From Aureimonas sp. AU22 (GTDB taxonomy: Bacteria; Pseudomonadota; Alphaproteobacteria; Rhizobiales; Rhizobiaceae), in assembly GCF_001463745.1 (NCBI RefSeq), contig NZ_BBWJ01000021.1:1-64000 (forward strand): a DNA stretch of 64,000 nt. The letters run 5' to 3'. This document shows positions 51,555 through 61,444 of the stretch, in pieces. A model generated the notes under the pieces. The model worked only from the letters and a program-made list of their open reading frames with translations, was not told the origin of the DNA and searched no databases. Each line of letters starts with the position of its first letter. Position 1 is the first letter of the stretch. The position numbers were made by a program, and so were the translations under genes.

Positions 51555-53894
51555 TCAGGCCGGCGGCGCCGTCAGGGGAATGCCCTCCGAGCGGAAGCGC
51601 TGGAGAAGCGTGAACAGAAGGGTGCTGCGCGTGCCGTAGACCTGGCGCGGGCCGCCCACGAAGGCGAAGGACTTGAACGTCACCTTGCCCTCGTCGATCC
51701 CGTCGATGAAGATGGACGGGGCGGGATCGGCCAGCACCGCCTCGTGGCCCGCGAAGGTCTCGAGGATCGCGCTGCGCACGGCGGCGACGTCCGCATCGAT
51801 CGGCACGGAGAAGACGATCTGGATGCGCCCGAGCGGGTCGGCCAGCGTCATGTTGCGGATCGACTTCGTCACCAGCTCGGAATTGGGCACGATCAGGGTC
51901 GAGCGGTCGGCGATCTGAATCTCGGTGGAGCGCACGCTGATGCGCTTCACGTCGCCCTCGTCGGAGCCGATGCGCACGGTGTCGCCGATCTTCACCGGGC
52001 GCTCGGCCAGAAGGATCAGTCCCGACACGAAGTTCTGCGTGATCGCCTGGAGGCCGAAGCCGATACCGACCGACAGGGCCGAGACCACGAGCGCGATGCG
52101 CTCGACGCCGATGCCGAGCGTGGTGATCGCCCAGAAGCCGGCGAGGAGGATGCCGGCATAGGTGACGATCGTGGAGACCGAGTTGCGCGCGCCCGGATCG
52201 AGGTCGGTCGCCGGCAGGTATCGCTCCTCCAGCCAGTGACGCACGACGCGCATCAGGCCGAGGCCCACCGCCAGCACCACCGCGGCCTTGAGGATCGCGC
52301 CGGGCACGATGGTGAAGCCGCCGATCTGGATCTCGGCCGAGGAGCCGATCTGGTAGAAGAGCGAACTCGCGCCCGGACCGAGCGGTCCCGACAGGAGCAG
52401 CGCCGCCCAGACGAGGATCGCGATGCGCAGGAGCGCCGACAGGAGCACGCCGAGCTGGCCGACCTGCGTGCGGCGAAGGCCGAGGCCCACGTGGAGCGAG
52501 CGCCCGAGCCGGCTGTCGCCCGACAGGAACGTGGTGCAGAGATCGTCCACCACGACGAGAAGCAGGAAGGCGCTGGCCGAGACCACGGCCGTCCAGATCA
52601 CCTGCCGCGTCAGGAACAGGGCGAGGTTCACATAGCCCTGGAGCGCGGCGACGAGCGCGGCGACGACGCAGCCCCAGGCCAGGAGCGTCGCGAGCGTCAC
52701 CAGCGTCGTGCGCGCGCTCGGCTGGCGGTTGGCGGTATCGGGATGCGAGCGCCGGATCCGGCCGAGCGTGAGGAGAACCGCGACGATCAGCGCGCCATAG
52801 GCGAAGGCGACGACGTAGTTGATGACGATGGCGGCCGGCTGGCTGACGCCGACCGCCCGGCCGCCCTCCACGAGGAGAACGCCGCCGAAGGTGAGGACGG
52901 CGGCCAGCGTCGGAAAGGGCCACAGCCGCTTCACCGCCGTCTCGTCGAGCGGCAGGAGGCGCCATGACGGCTGGCCGACGAGAAGAAGGCCCGCGCCCAG
53001 CGACAGGACGAAGGCCCCGAGCGCGCCGGTCTGGGCAAGGCTCTCGGCCAGCGGGCGGACGATGGGGGTCAGCACACCGGACCAGCTGAGGCCGTAGAAG
53101 AAGATCGTCACGCCCAGCGCCGCGGTGAGCGTTCCCACCACCACGAACCAGAGCGCCAGGGCGGAGCGCCGCGCGCGCGTGCTCGGCACCTGCTCGGACG
53201 CGATGCGGCGGCCGAACTCGCGAAGGCGGCGGCGCAGCGGCAGGGCGAGGAGAAGCGCGAGCGCCAGCGATCCCGCGACCGTCGCCGTGCGCGCGGCGGT
53301 GCCCGTCTTCGGGATCTGGTTGCGCCAGTCGCGCGCGAAGTCGCCGGCCCTTGCGCCGTCGTCCGCCAGACGGTTTGCGACCTGGGTCCAGAGGAGGGGC
53401 GACAGCGGCGATGCCACCTGCTTGAACGTGTCGCGGCTGAAGGCCTCGTTGATCTCGCGGATCATCCGGTCGATCGTTTCCTTGGCGTCGGCCGCCACCA
53501 GCCGCCCGCGCTTGATCGCCGAATCGATATCGGCGCGCTGCTGGCCGAGGGCGTCGCGCTGCGCCTTGACGTCGGGCGCCTCTGTGTCGCTCGCCTCGCC
53601 GAGCTCGGCGATGCGCGCATCGATCGCGGCCAGCTGCGGCTCGAGGAGGCCGACCGCCTCGTTGGCGGCCGCGCCCACCGCCATCGCGCGGTCGCGAAGG
53701 TCCGCCTTCGCGTCGACGCCGACGTCCCCGTCGGCCGACTGGCGGATCACGGCGAGATCGCTCGCCTGCGCATCGACGGCGGCGATGGCGGGCGCCGCCG
53801 CGTTGCCGTCCTGGGCCGCGGCCGGGAGCGTCCCCGTGACGCACAGGAGAAGAAGAGCGAGACAGGCGAGCCGCCCGCGGATCGATCGCATCAT
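51555..53894 (-). CDS. Large MscS-family mechanosensitive channel (DUF3772 type)
   Basis: The 779-residue protein has a signal peptide (GRLACLALLLLCVTGTLPAA with AAA cleavage near 28) and a periplasmic helical DUF3772-like region (residues 40-220). About ten membrane helices lead to the MscS pore helix (ALSVGIGFGLQAITQNFVSG near 620, then LILLAERPVKIGD). The beta domain carries DVKRISVRSTEIQIADRSTL and IVPNSEL near 665, then the alpha/beta vestibule. It opens on hypo-osmotic shock. The start at ATG 53894 is the first Met before the signal peptide. Confidence 0.92.
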   Translation of the reverse strand: MMRSIRGRLACLALLLLCVTGTLPAAAQDGNAAAPAIAAVDAQASDLAVIRQSADGDVGVDAKADLRDRAMAVGAAANEAVGLLEPQLAAIDARIAELGEASDTEAPDVKAQRDALGQQRADIDSAIKRGRLVAADAKETIDRMIREINEAFSRDTFKQVASPLSPLLWTQVANRLADDGARAGDFARDWRNQIPKTGTAARTATVAGSLALALLLALPLRRRLREFGRRIASEQVPSTRARRSALALWFVVVGTLTAALGVTIFFYGLSWSGVLTPIVRPLAESLAQTGALGAFVLSLGAGLLLVGQPSWRLLPLDETAVKRLWPFPTLAAVLTFGGVLLVEGGRAVGVSQPAAIVINYVVAFAYGALIVAVLLTLGRIRRSHPDTANRQPSARTTLVTLATLLAWGCVVAALVAALQGYVNLALFLTRQVIWTAVVSASAFLLLVVVDDLCTTFLSGDSRLGRSLHVGLGLRRTQVGQLGVLLSALLRIAILVWAALLLSGPLGPGASSLFYQIGSSAEIQIGGFTIVPGAILKAAVVLAVGLGLMRVVRHWLEERYLPATDLDPGARNSVSTIVTYAGILLAGFWAITTLGIGVERIALVVSALSVGIGFGLQAITQNFVSGLILLAERPVKIGDTVRIGSDEGDVKRISVRSTEIQIADRSTLIVPNSELVTKSIRNMTLADPLGRIQIVFSVPIDADVAAVRSAILETFAGHEAVLADPAPSIFIDGIDEGKVTFKSFAFVGGPRQVYGTRSTLLFTLLQRFRSEGIPLTAPPA

Positions 53895-54087
53895 GGTCGT
53901 ATGGCCATCGGCGCCGGAAACGCCGCCCCTCGGGAGTTGCGCCTCTCGGGGGCTGCCCCCTGTCTGCAAGGCCCCTGGCGCGGAACGCGGTCTCACCCGA
54001 TCCGATGGGCCGAAATGTGGCTGTCTCGCATGATTTGCCGCCCGCCGCCCGCTCGACAAACGGCAGGGGCGCGCCACATGCCGCCCC

Positions 54088-54321
54088 ATGGACCGCGACG
54101 AAGACATCCTTTGGCTGCGCGACGAGCTGACCCGCCGCTTCGACCTCGTGCTCCGGCCTTCCGCCGGCGAGATTGATCGTTTCCGCGACGAAGCCGTGCG
54201 ACTGGCCACGCTGGTCGGCGACCGCGAGGCCGCCGAACTCGCGGCCGCGCGCCAGGTCTTCCTGATGCAGACCGGGGCGGCACGCGATGGGCGGGTGACG
54301 GACCTGCGCAGCGCGGCCTGA
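54088..54321 (+). CDS. Hypothetical small helical protein (77 aa)
   Basis: ATG 54088 begins a 77-residue charged protein (DEDILWLRDELTRRFDLVLR near the start) with no signal or known family. It is convergent with nikR, stops 20 bp apart. No clear ribosome site (GCCGCCCC ahead of ATG). Confidence 0.5.
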   Translation: MDRDEDILWLRDELTRRFDLVLRPSAGEIDRFRDEAVRLATLVGDREAAELAAARQVFLMQTGAARDGRVTDLRSAA

Positions 54322-54341
54322 CGACGTCCCGATCGCCTGGG

Positions 54342-54779
54342 TCAGTCGTGGTGGTGCCCCGCACGCCCCGCCGATGTCGCTCCGCCGTCCGGGATCAGCA
54401 CCAGTTCGCCGTGCCGAACCGATCGCTCGGCGATCACGTGGTCGGCGAAATGGCGCACCGCGCCGACCTCGCCCTTGAGCACCGACACCTCCATGCAGGT
54501 CCCGTGATCGAGATGCACATGGAGGCTGGAGACCGACAGGTCGTGGTGGTCGTGATGGGCGTTGGTCAGCCGGCGCGACAGGTCGCGCGCGGCGTGATCG
54601 TAGACATAGACGAGCGCGGCGACGCATGTTCCCTCGCCCTTCTCGACCCGGGCGCGCGACAGGCCGGCGCGGGCGAGGTCCCGGATCGCCTCCGACCGGT
54701 TCGCATAGCCCCGCTCGGCCATGATCGCGTCGATGTCGGCCATCAGGTCGTCGTCGAGCGTCACCGTCACGCGCTGCAT
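54342..54779 (-). CDS. nikR: Nickel-responsive regulator NikR
   Basis: The 145-residue regulator has an N-terminal ribbon-helix-helix ([39 protein letters not shown]). The C-terminal ACT-like nickel domain has [20 protein letters not shown] and [19 protein letters not shown]. The high-affinity ligands are visible as His in HHDHHD, the His-x-His of LHVHLDH and Cys in GTC. ATG 54779 follows a GGAGGAG site. With nickel bound it represses the divergent nik operon through the 54855-54882 operator. A His-rich tail (GHHHD) is an addition. Confidence 0.96.
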   Translation of the reverse strand: MQRVTVTLDDDLMADIDAIMAERGYANRSEAIRDLARAGLSRARVEKGEGTCVAALVYVYDHAARDLSRRLTNAHHDHHDLSVSSLHVHLDHGTCMEVSVLKGEVGAVRHFADHVIAERSVRHGELVLIPDGGATSAGRAGHHHD

Positions 54780-54854
54780 GGAAGGCTCCTCCGGATGCAT
54801 GGGTCCGCGCCTTCCTAACCCAAGCGACCGGCCTTCGCGACCATGTGGCAATGA

Positions 54855-54882
54855 GTATGACGAATTCCGATAGACCTCATAC
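54855..54882. promoter_or_regulatory. NikR operator (perfect)
   Basis: GTATGA (54855-54860), 16 bp, TCATAC (54877-54882) is an exact copy of the E. coli NikR consensus half-sites and spacing. It lies between nikR (76 bp away) and nikA (55 bp away), well placed to repress nikA and perhaps nikR. Confidence 0.95.
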
Positions 54883-54936
54883 TGACCCTCGCCTAGTGTC
54901 GCGCCGATTCGGAACCGGAGCGGCGAGGGGCCAAGG

Positions 54937-56514
54937 GTGATCGAAAGCTTTGCACGAGGGAGCCTTGCGCTCCTGTGGCTCGCCACGCCGGTCGCGGCAG
55001 CGCCCCAGACCGCGCCCAAGACCGATCTCGTGCTGGCCATCGGCGGCGAACCGGAGACCGGCTTCGATCCGCTCTTCGGCTGGGGCGCCTACGGCCATCC
55101 CCTGTTCCAGTCGACGCTCCTGAAGCGCGGTCCCGACCTGGAGACGCAGGGCGATCTCGCGACGCGCTGGACCTTGTCCGAGGACCGCCTCACCTGGCGC
55201 ATCACGATCCGGACCGACGCCGTTTTCTCCGACGGCACGAAGCTCACCGCGCGCGATGTCGCCTTCACCTACCACAAGGGCCGCGAGACCGCCGGCGCGC
55301 TCGACCTTTCGGTGCTCGAACGCGCCGAGGCGCTCGACGACGAGACGCTCGAGATCCGTCTGAAGAAGCCCTGGATCACCTTCACCGAGACCTTCTTCAC
55401 GCTCGGCATCGTGCCGGCCGCGTCCTATGGCGCCGACTACGCGCGCCATCCCGTCGGCTCCGGCCCCTATCGCCTCCTGTCCTGGCGCGCGGGCGAGCAG
55501 CTCATCGTGGAGCGCAATCCCGACTATTACGGGACGAAGCCGGCCTTCGGTCGCGTCACCTTCCTGTTCACCGGCGACGACGCGGGACTGGCGGCGGCGC
55601 GCGCCGGCGCGGTGGACATGGTCTCGGTGCCCGCACCGCTCGCCGACGCGGTGCCGGAGGGCTTTCGCGCCCTGCCCGTGAAGACGGTCGACAATCGCGG
55701 CCTCAGCCTGCCCTTCCCGCCGGACGAGGGGCGCACCGCACCGGACGGCGGGCGGATCGGCAGCGCCGTCACCTCGGATCCCGCGATCCGGCATGCGATC
55801 AATCTCGGGCTCGACCGGCAGGCCGTGGTGGACGTCGCGCTGCACGGCCACGGGACGCCGGCCTTCGGCCCCGCCGACGGCCTGCCCTGGGCGGGCGAGG
55901 GAGACCATGCGGCGTTCGATCTCCAGGCCGCGCGCGGGCTTCTGGACGAGGCGGGGTGGGTGCCGGGCGAAGGCGGCGTGCGCGCCAGGGACGGCGTGCG
56001 GGCGGCGTTCCCAATCAACTACCCCGCCGCCGACGCGACGCGCCAGGCGCTCGCCGAGACCGTCGCCGAACTCCTGCGCCCCCTGGGGATCGAGGCCACC
56101 CCCAAGGGCTCGTCCTGGGACGCCATCGAACGCGTGATGCATGCCGAGCCGGTGATCTTCGGCTTCGGCAGCCACTCGCCCTACCAGCTCTACAGCATCT
56201 ACGCTTCGGCGCTGGGCGGGGTGGAGTACCAGAACCCGACCTTCTACGCGAACGCCGCCGTCGACGGGCTTTTCGCGAAAGCGCAAGGGGCGCCGAGCCT
56301 CGAGGCTTCCTATCCCTCCTGGCGCGAGGCTGCCTTCGACCGGCGGACGGGCTACGGCACGAAGGGCGACGCCGCCTGGGCCTGGCTCGTCAATCTCGAC
56401 CACGTGTATTTCGTCGACCGCTGCCTCGACGTCGGGCGCCCGCAGATCGAGCCGCATGGCCACGGCTGGCCGATCACGGCCTCGATCGCCAGCTGGACCT
56501 GGACGTGCGACTGA
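54937..56514 (+). CDS. nikA: Nickel ABC transporter periplasmic binding protein
   Basis: The 525-residue family-5 solute-binding protein starts at GTG 54937 with a short signal ([18 protein letters not shown]). Mature marks: [20 protein letters not shown] near 32, [19 protein letters not shown] near 97, [20 protein letters not shown] near 172, [18 protein letters not shown], and [18 protein letters not shown] near 410. It resembles the NikZ/CntA branch that binds nickel through a metallophore or free His rather than E. coli NikA. Assignment to nickel rests mainly on the NikR operator and gene order. Confidence 0.92.
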   Translation: MIESFARGSLALLWLATPVAAAPQTAPKTDLVLAIGGEPETGFDPLFGWGAYGHPLFQSTLLKRGPDLETQGDLATRWTLSEDRLTWRITIRTDAVFSDGTKLTARDVAFTYHKGRETAGALDLSVLERAEALDDETLEIRLKKPWITFTETFFTLGIVPAASYGADYARHPVGSGPYRLLSWRAGEQLIVERNPDYYGTKPAFGRVTFLFTGDDAGLAAARAGAVDMVSVPAPLADAVPEGFRALPVKTVDNRGLSLPFPPDEGRTAPDGGRIGSAVTSDPAIRHAINLGLDRQAVVDVALHGHGTPAFGPADGLPWAGEGDHAAFDLQAARGLLDEAGWVPGEGGVRARDGVRAAFPINYPAADATRQALAETVAELLRPLGIEATPKGSSWDAIERVMHAEPVIFGFGSHSPYQLYSIYASALGGVEYQNPTFYANAAVDGLFAKAQGAPSLEASYPSWREAAFDRRTGYGTKGDAAWAWLVNLDHVYFVDRCLDVGRPQIEPHGHGWPITASIASWTWTCD

Positions 56515-57491
56515 CGGCGCGCCTCGCGCTGGGGCTGGCACGGCTCCTCCTCCTCCTTCTGTTCGTCGCGCTCGTCGCCTTCGCCCTCGTGCGGCTGTCG
56601 CCGGTGGATCCCGTCGCCGCCTATCTCGGACCCGGCATCGCGCGGCTGTCTCCCGAGCAGCGCGCGGCGATCGAGGTGGCCTGGGGGCTCGACCGGCCGA
56701 CCGCCGTCCAGTTCGGCCGCTGGCTCGGGCATACGCTGTCGGGGGACCTCGGCTGGAGCACCAGCCACAACGCGCCCGTGGCGAGCGTCATCGCCGAGCG
56801 GGGTGGGGCGACGCTGCGCCTCGCCTTGCCGGCGCTCGTGCTGTCCGGGCTCCTCGGCTTCGCGCTCGGCCTCGTGTCGGGCGCGCGGGAGGGCTCGATG
56901 CTGGATCGCGCGGTGCGCTTCTATGCCTATCTCCTCGCCGCGACGCCGACCTTCTGGTTGGGCGTCGTCGCGCTCACCGTCTTCTCGGTGCAGCTCGGCT
57001 GGGCGCCGCTCTGCTGCTCCGGCCCGATCGGCGTGACGCCGGATGCGGTGACGCTCGCGCAGACGCTCGCCCATCTCGCCCTGCCGCTCACCGTCCTCAC
57101 GCTGTTCGGCGTCGCGCAGGTGGCGCTCCACACCCGCGCCAAGGTGGCGGAGGCCATGGCGTCCGACCACGCGCTCTTCGCCTTCGCGCAAGGCGCGACC
57201 CGCGCCGACGTCGCGCTCCATCATGCGGCGCGCGCCGCGCTGCTGCCGGCCCTCACCATCGTCTGCGCCTCGTTCGGTGAAATCCTGGGTGGAGCGGTCC
57301 TCGCCGAGCAGGTCTTCGCCTATCCCGGCCTCGGCCGCGCCACCGTCGAGGCGGGCGTGCGCGGCGACGTGCCGCTGCTTCTCGCCCTCACCCTCCTCGC
57401 CGCGACCCTCGTCGCCAGCGGCAACCTCCTCGCCGATCTTCTCTATCCCCACATCGACCCGCGCCTTCGCGGCGCAGGCGGGCGCGCATGA
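56505..57491 (+). CDS. nikB: Nickel ABC transporter permease (DppB-like)
   Basis: The 328-residue permease starts at GTG 56505, overlapping nikA by 10 bp. TM1 is RLLLLLLFVALVAFALVRLS. The extracytoplasmic PVDPVAAYLGPG and GLDRPTAVQFGRWLGHTLSG DLG region is typical of DppB. The EAA-type loop AQGATRADVALHHAARAALL is near residue 230. GAVLAEQVFAYPGLGRATVE near 265 is the DppB-family ending. Confidence 0.94.
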   Translation: MRLTARLALGLARLLLLLLFVALVAFALVRLSPVDPVAAYLGPGIARLSPEQRAAIEVAWGLDRPTAVQFGRWLGHTLSGDLGWSTSHNAPVASVIAERGGATLRLALPALVLSGLLGFALGLVSGAREGSMLDRAVRFYAYLLAATPTFWLGVVALTVFSVQLGWAPLCCSGPIGVTPDAVTLAQTLAHLALPLTVLTLFGVAQVALHTRAKVAEAMASDHALFAFAQGATRADVALHHAARAALLPALTIVCASFGEILGGAVLAEQVFAYPGLGRATVEAGVRGDVPLLLALTLLAATLVASGNLLADLLYPHIDPRLRGAGGRA

Positions 57492-58342
57492 GCGCCCTTC
57501 TGGACGGGACGCCCGCCAGATCCTGGCCGGGACGCATCCGTGCGAAGCGCCGCCCGTCGCCGGTCTGGCTCGCCCTCGTTCCGATCCTCGCCGCCGCCTT
57601 CGCGCCCTTCCTCCTCGGTCGAGCCGGCCTCGACCCGGACCTGTCCGCCCGGCTGCTGCCACCGATCGCCGCGCATCCCTTCGGCACCGACGCGCTCGGG
57701 CGCGACATGCTGGCCCGCACGCTCCAGGGCCTCGCGGTGAGCCTGCGGATCGGGCTCCTCGCCGCCGGCGTCTCGGCCGCGATCGCGCTTCTCCTGGCGC
57801 TCGCGTCCACACTGTCGCGCGCCGCGGATGCCGCCGTCTCCTTTCTCGTCGACGCCGCGCTCAGCCTGCCGCATCTCGTCGCCCTCATCCTGATCGCCTT
57901 CGCGCTCGGCGGCGGGGCGCAGGCCGTGGCGGCGGCCGTGGCGCTCACCCACTGGCCGCGCCTTGCCCGCATCCTGCGGGCCGAGCTCCTGGCGGTCCTC
58001 CGGAGCGACTACGTCGCGGCCTCGCGCCGGTTCGGACGCTCCCGCCTCTTCGTCGCCGGCGCCCATGTCCTGCCCCATCTCCTGCCGCAACTCGGGGTCG
58101 GACTGGTGCTCCTGTTTCCGCACGCGATCCTGCACGAGGCGGCACTGACCTTTCTCGGCTTCGGGCTGGAGCCCTCCAAACCCGCGATCGGCGTGCTTCT
58201 CGCCGACGCGATGCGAACCTTGAGCGCCGGACGCTGGTGGCTCGCCGTATTTCCGGGACTTGCCCTTCTCGCGCTCGCCTTGTGTTTCGAGACGGTCGGC
58301 GGAGCGCTGCGCCGCCGGCTCGACCCGCGGGGCGCGGCGTGA
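57488..58342 (+). CDS. nikC: Nickel ABC transporter permease (DppC-like)
   Basis: The 284-residue permease overlaps nikB by 4 bp. HPFGTDALGRDMLARTLQGL near residue 60 is the DppC hallmark. SRRFGRSRLFVAGAHVLPHL near 180 is the coupling loop, and EAALTFLGFGLEPSKPAIGV near 218 and AVFPGLALLALALCFETVGG are the family ending. Pairs with NikB. Confidence 0.95.
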   Translation: MSALLDGTPARSWPGRIRAKRRPSPVWLALVPILAAAFAPFLLGRAGLDPDLSARLLPPIAAHPFGTDALGRDMLARTLQGLAVSLRIGLLAAGVSAAIALLLALASTLSRAADAAVSFLVDAALSLPHLVALILIAFALGGGAQAVAAAVALTHWPRLARILRAELLAVLRSDYVAASRRFGRSRLFVAGAHVLPHLLPQLGVGLVLLFPHAILHEAALTFLGFGLEPSKPAIGVLLADAMRTLSAGRWWLAVFPGLALLALALCFETVGGALRRRLDPRGAA

Positions 58343-59118
58343 GCCCGCTCCTGTCGATCTGCGACCTAACCGTCGGCTTCGCGCCGCGGGGCGGGCAGGA
58401 GCCGGCCGGCGCGGTGCTGCGCGCGCTGGCGCTCGAGCTCGATCGCGGCGAGGTCCTGGCGCTGGTTGGAACCTCGGGCGCGGGCAAGAGCCTTCTCGCC
58501 CATGCGATCCTCGGCCTTCTGCCGCCCGACGCCGCCGTGTCCGGCGACATCCGTTTCGAGGGGCGGAGCCTCGACGCCCGCACTCTGCCCGCCCTGCGCG
58601 GCCGGCGCATCGCGCTGGTGCCGCAGTCGGTCACCCATCTCGACCCCCTGATGCCCGTCGGCGCGCAGGTCCGGCGCGCCGCGCGCCGCGCCGGTGCGGC
58701 GGACCCCGGCGCGGCGGGCTTCGAAAGGTTCGGCCTCGACCCCGCCTGGCGCGACGCCCATCCGCATGCCTTGTCCGGCGGCATGGCGCGGCGCGTCCTG
58801 GCTCTGGCGGCGCTCGCCGGCGAGCCCGACCTCGTGATCGCCGACGAGCCGACCGACCACCTCGATCCCGCGAGCGCCGCGATCGTTCTCCGGACGCTGG
58901 CCGGCATTGCCGGCCGCGGCGGCGGTGTGCTTCTCGTGACCCACGATCTCGTCGCCGTGCTGCCCTTCGCCACCCGCGTCGCCCTGGTGCGGGACGGACG
59001 CCTCGAGGGGCTGGAGCCGGCGTCGGCCTTCACAGGGGCGGGCGAGGGGATCGCCAGCGCCTACGGGCGCGCCCTCTGGCGGGCGCTGCCGCAGAACGGC
59101 TTCGGCGCCGATGCTTGA
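58339..59118 (+). CDS. nikD: Nickel ABC transporter ATPase
   Basis: The 259-residue ATPase starts at GTG 58339 (GTGA overlap). Walker A is GTSGAGKS near 51, with PQSVTHLDPLMPVGAQVRRA near 97. Signature LSGGMARRVLALAALAGEPD is near 143, Walker B LVIADEPTDHLDP near 163, and switch VTHDLVAVLP follows. It is close to the NikD/DppD group and works with NikE as a heterodimer. Confidence 0.94.
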   Translation: MSPLLSICDLTVGFAPRGGQEPAGAVLRALALELDRGEVLALVGTSGAGKSLLAHAILGLLPPDAAVSGDIRFEGRSLDARTLPALRGRRIALVPQSVTHLDPLMPVGAQVRRAARRAGAADPGAAGFERFGLDPAWRDAHPHALSGGMARRVLALAALAGEPDLVIADEPTDHLDPASAAIVLRTLAGIAGRGGGVLLVTHDLVAVLPFATRVALVRDGRLEGLEPASAFTGAGEGIASAYGRALWRALPQNGFGADA

Positions 59119-59707
59119 GGCGATCGGCTTGCGGCATGCCTATGCGCCGGGGGTGGCGGCCCTGCGGGCGGTGTCGCTCTTCGTCGCGCCGGGCGAGGTG
59201 GTCGGCCTGTCGGGCCGCTCGGGGATCGGCAAGACGACGCTGGGACGGCTTCTGGCCGGACGCCTGCGACCCGAGGCCGGCGTCGTCCGCCTCGACGGCT
59301 CAGGCTTGCCCGAGCTCGGGTTCTGCCCCGTCCAGTATTGCGCGCAGCACCCCGTTCTCGACATGAACCCGCGCTGGCGCATCGCGCGCGTTCTTCGCGA
59401 GGCCGGCGCACCGGACCCGGCCTTGGCCGAGCGGCTCGGGCTCGATCCGGCTTGGGGGTCGCGCTATCCGCACGAACTCTCAGGAGGACAACTGCAGCGC
59501 GTCGCGCTCGCGCGCGCCCTCCAGCCCCGAACGCGCTTCCTCGTCGCGGATGAAATCTCCGCCCCGCTCGACGCGGTGGCGCAGGCCGCCATCTGGCGCC
59601 TTCTCCTGCAGCTTAGCGCGGAGCGCAATCTCGGGATCCTCGCGATCAGTCACGACGCGGCGCTGCTCGACCGTGTCGCCACGCGCCGGCTCGTTCTGGA
59701 AGGCTGA
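59111..59707 (+). CDS. nikE: Nickel ABC transporter ATPase (short form)
   Basis: The 198-residue ATPase overlaps nikD by 8 bp. Walker A GRSGIGKTT near 38, LSGGQLQRVALARALQPRTR near 122, Walker B FLVADEIS near 145 and switch AISHDAALLD near 178 are all present. It is about 60-70 residues shorter than E. coli NikE and lacks the C-terminal oligopeptide-transporter extension. Catalytic parts are intact, so it is probably functional. Confidence 0.93.
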   Translation: MLEAIGLRHAYAPGVAALRAVSLFVAPGEVVGLSGRSGIGKTTLGRLLAGRLRPEAGVVRLDGSGLPELGFCPVQYCAQHPVLDMNPRWRIARVLREAGAPDPALAERLGLDPAWGSRYPHELSGGQLQRVALARALQPRTRFLVADEISAPLDAVAQAAIWRLLLQLSAERNLGILAISHDAALLDRVATRRLVLEG

Positions 59708-59713
59708 CGCCCG

Positions 59714-61351
59714 TCAGTCGATATGGCGGACCGGCAGGAAGTTGACCGCCCGGCCGCTGAAGCGCGCGGCGCTTCCGGGCTTGGCACCGGTCGGCGCGAA
59801 GCCGAGCGCCAAGACGTCGTGCGGGCGATCGGCCACCAGCTTGTCGGCGCTCGGCAGGGCGGGGGCCTTTTCCAGCGCGCGGCGCTCGGGATCCACGAGG
59901 AGCGCGGCGATCGCCGTCTGCGAGCCGGAGGGCCGCGCGGCGGGCGCACGCTTCTCGGCCCGCATCATGCCGGCGACGCGACTGCCGCGGGCCGTCTGCA
60001 CCGCAGCCGTTGCGGGCACCACGACGGGGGCGGCATGGCGCCGGTCGAGCGAGGCTTCCAGGATCGGGGGCCGCGCGTCGGGCGAGGGAACGTGAATGAG
60101 GGGCTTCGGCTCGGGCGCGAAGGCGGCGGCGAGGATCGGCGCGGGCGCCACCACGCCCGCCGGCCCGGCCGCGGCGATCTCGCGCGCGATCTCGGACACC
60201 GCGCCGGCTGCCGCCGGCCGCTCGCGCGGCATCGGGATGCCGTGCGGCAGGGCGGTTTCGGTCGTCGTCTCTTCGGCGAGCGCGGCCACGAGCACGGCGT
60301 CGATCGGGTTCGGCTCCTCCGGCGCGGCCTCTCGTGCCGGCGCATGGGTCGGCAGGGGCACGCGCTGGGGTTGGAGGAGGGCGGCGACGGCGACCTCCGC
60401 CACCGCCTCGCGCTTCGGGGCGGAGGCGTCGAAGGCACCGGCGTCGGCCATGGCGACGCCGGGCGGCAGCTCGGCCGGCTTCGGCTTGGCCGGAACCGGC
60501 TCGGCCACCGGGGCGGGTGGCGGCGCGGCCTTCTTGGCCAGCATCGGCGCGGCCTGCGTTTCCGCCTCGTCCTCGGCCTCGTCGCGCCCGCCGCCGAACA
60601 GGGTGGCCAGGAACGAGCGGCGCGGCGCGGCGGAGCCCGCGTCGGCCACCATCAGTTCGGACGCGCCCTTGCGCTTCTTGTAGGAAGCCATCGCTTCGGC
60701 ATAGCCGGGCATCGGCTTGCCGTCGGCGGGCAGGTGGATCGTCTTGCCGTCGGGGAAGATGCGCGCGAGCTCCTGTCGGCTCATTCGCGGCCAGTAGCGG
60801 CCCGAGCCGACGTCGAAATGCACGAACGGCGCGCCCGAGCGCGGATAGAACCCAACGCCGCCGATCTGCATCTTCAGGCCGATCTCGCGCAGCTTGGCGA
60901 GCGGCACGTCGGGAATGAAGAAGTCGACCGCCTTGCCCAGCATGTGCTGCGAGTGTTCCGCGACGCCGGTATGGGCCGAGCGCGAGCGCAGCATCTTGTT
61001 GGTCTCGGGAGCCCGGAAGCCGCCGATCACGTGGATCGGCATGTGCGAGCCGCTCTTCTGGTAGGCCTCCCACAGGAGGTCGAGGAGGCGCGGATCCATG
61101 GTGGTCGGCTGGTTGCGCCGCCAGTCGCGCAGGGCCCAGTTCGCCTTCTTCAGCCCGTCGGCCAAGTACCTGCCGTCGCGCTTGAAGGTGATCTCGGACG
61201 TCTCGTGCAGGTTGATGTGGTAGATGCGGAGCGTTCGCGTCTCGGGGCGGGCGGTCGCCGTGGTCCCGAGCGCGACGCCCATCAACCCGGCCGCCAGCGC
61301 GGCAGCATGCTTCAGGCGCACGCGCCGTCGCACCGATCCCCCTTCGGCCAT
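59714..61351 (-). CDS. DUF882 (YcbK/M15-like) protein with long low-complexity tail
   Basis: The 545-residue protein has a signal region (RRRVRLKHAAALAAGLMGVA, then ALGTTATA). The DUF882 domain is residues 35-230: RTLRIYHINLHETSEITFKR, VIGGFRAPETNKMLR, HTGVAEHSQHMLGKAVDFF and PFVHFDVGSGRYWPR. These carry the His/Asp/His zinc set of M15 D,D-carboxypeptidase-like enzymes. The last 300 residues are Ala/Pro-rich and disordered. Probably a periplasmic murein-remodelling protein. ATG 61351 follows GAGG; the longer frame is unsupported. Confidence 0.88.
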   Translation of the reverse strand: MAEGGSVRRRVRLKHAAALAAGLMGVALGTTATARPETRTLRIYHINLHETSEITFKRDGRYLADGLKKANWALRDWRRNQPTTMDPRLLDLLWEAYQKSGSHMPIHVIGGFRAPETNKMLRSRSAHTGVAEHSQHMLGKAVDFFIPDVPLAKLREIGLKMQIGGVGFYPRSGAPFVHFDVGSGRYWPRMSRQELARIFPDGKTIHLPADGKPMPGYAEAMASYKKRKGASELMVADAGSAAPRRSFLATLFGGGRDEAEDEAETQAAPMLAKKAAPPPAPVAEPVPAKPKPAELPPGVAMADAGAFDASAPKREAVAEVAVAALLQPQRVPLPTHAPAREAAPEEPNPIDAVLVAALAEETTTETALPHGIPMPRERPAAAGAVSEIAREIAAAGPAGVVAPAPILAAAFAPEPKPLIHVPSPDARPPILEASLDRRHAAPVVVPATAAVQTARGSRVAGMMRAEKRAPAARPSGSQTAIAALLVDPERRALEKAPALPSADKLVADRPHDVLALGFAPTGAKPGSAARFSGRAVNFLPVRHID

Positions 61352-61444
61352 CCCCTCACGCCCCGCTCTCGTTTTCGTGAGGCCATTATGCCACAGCGAT
61401 TGCGACAGCACGAGGGCATGCGTTGCGCGGGGCTGGATCGCCCT

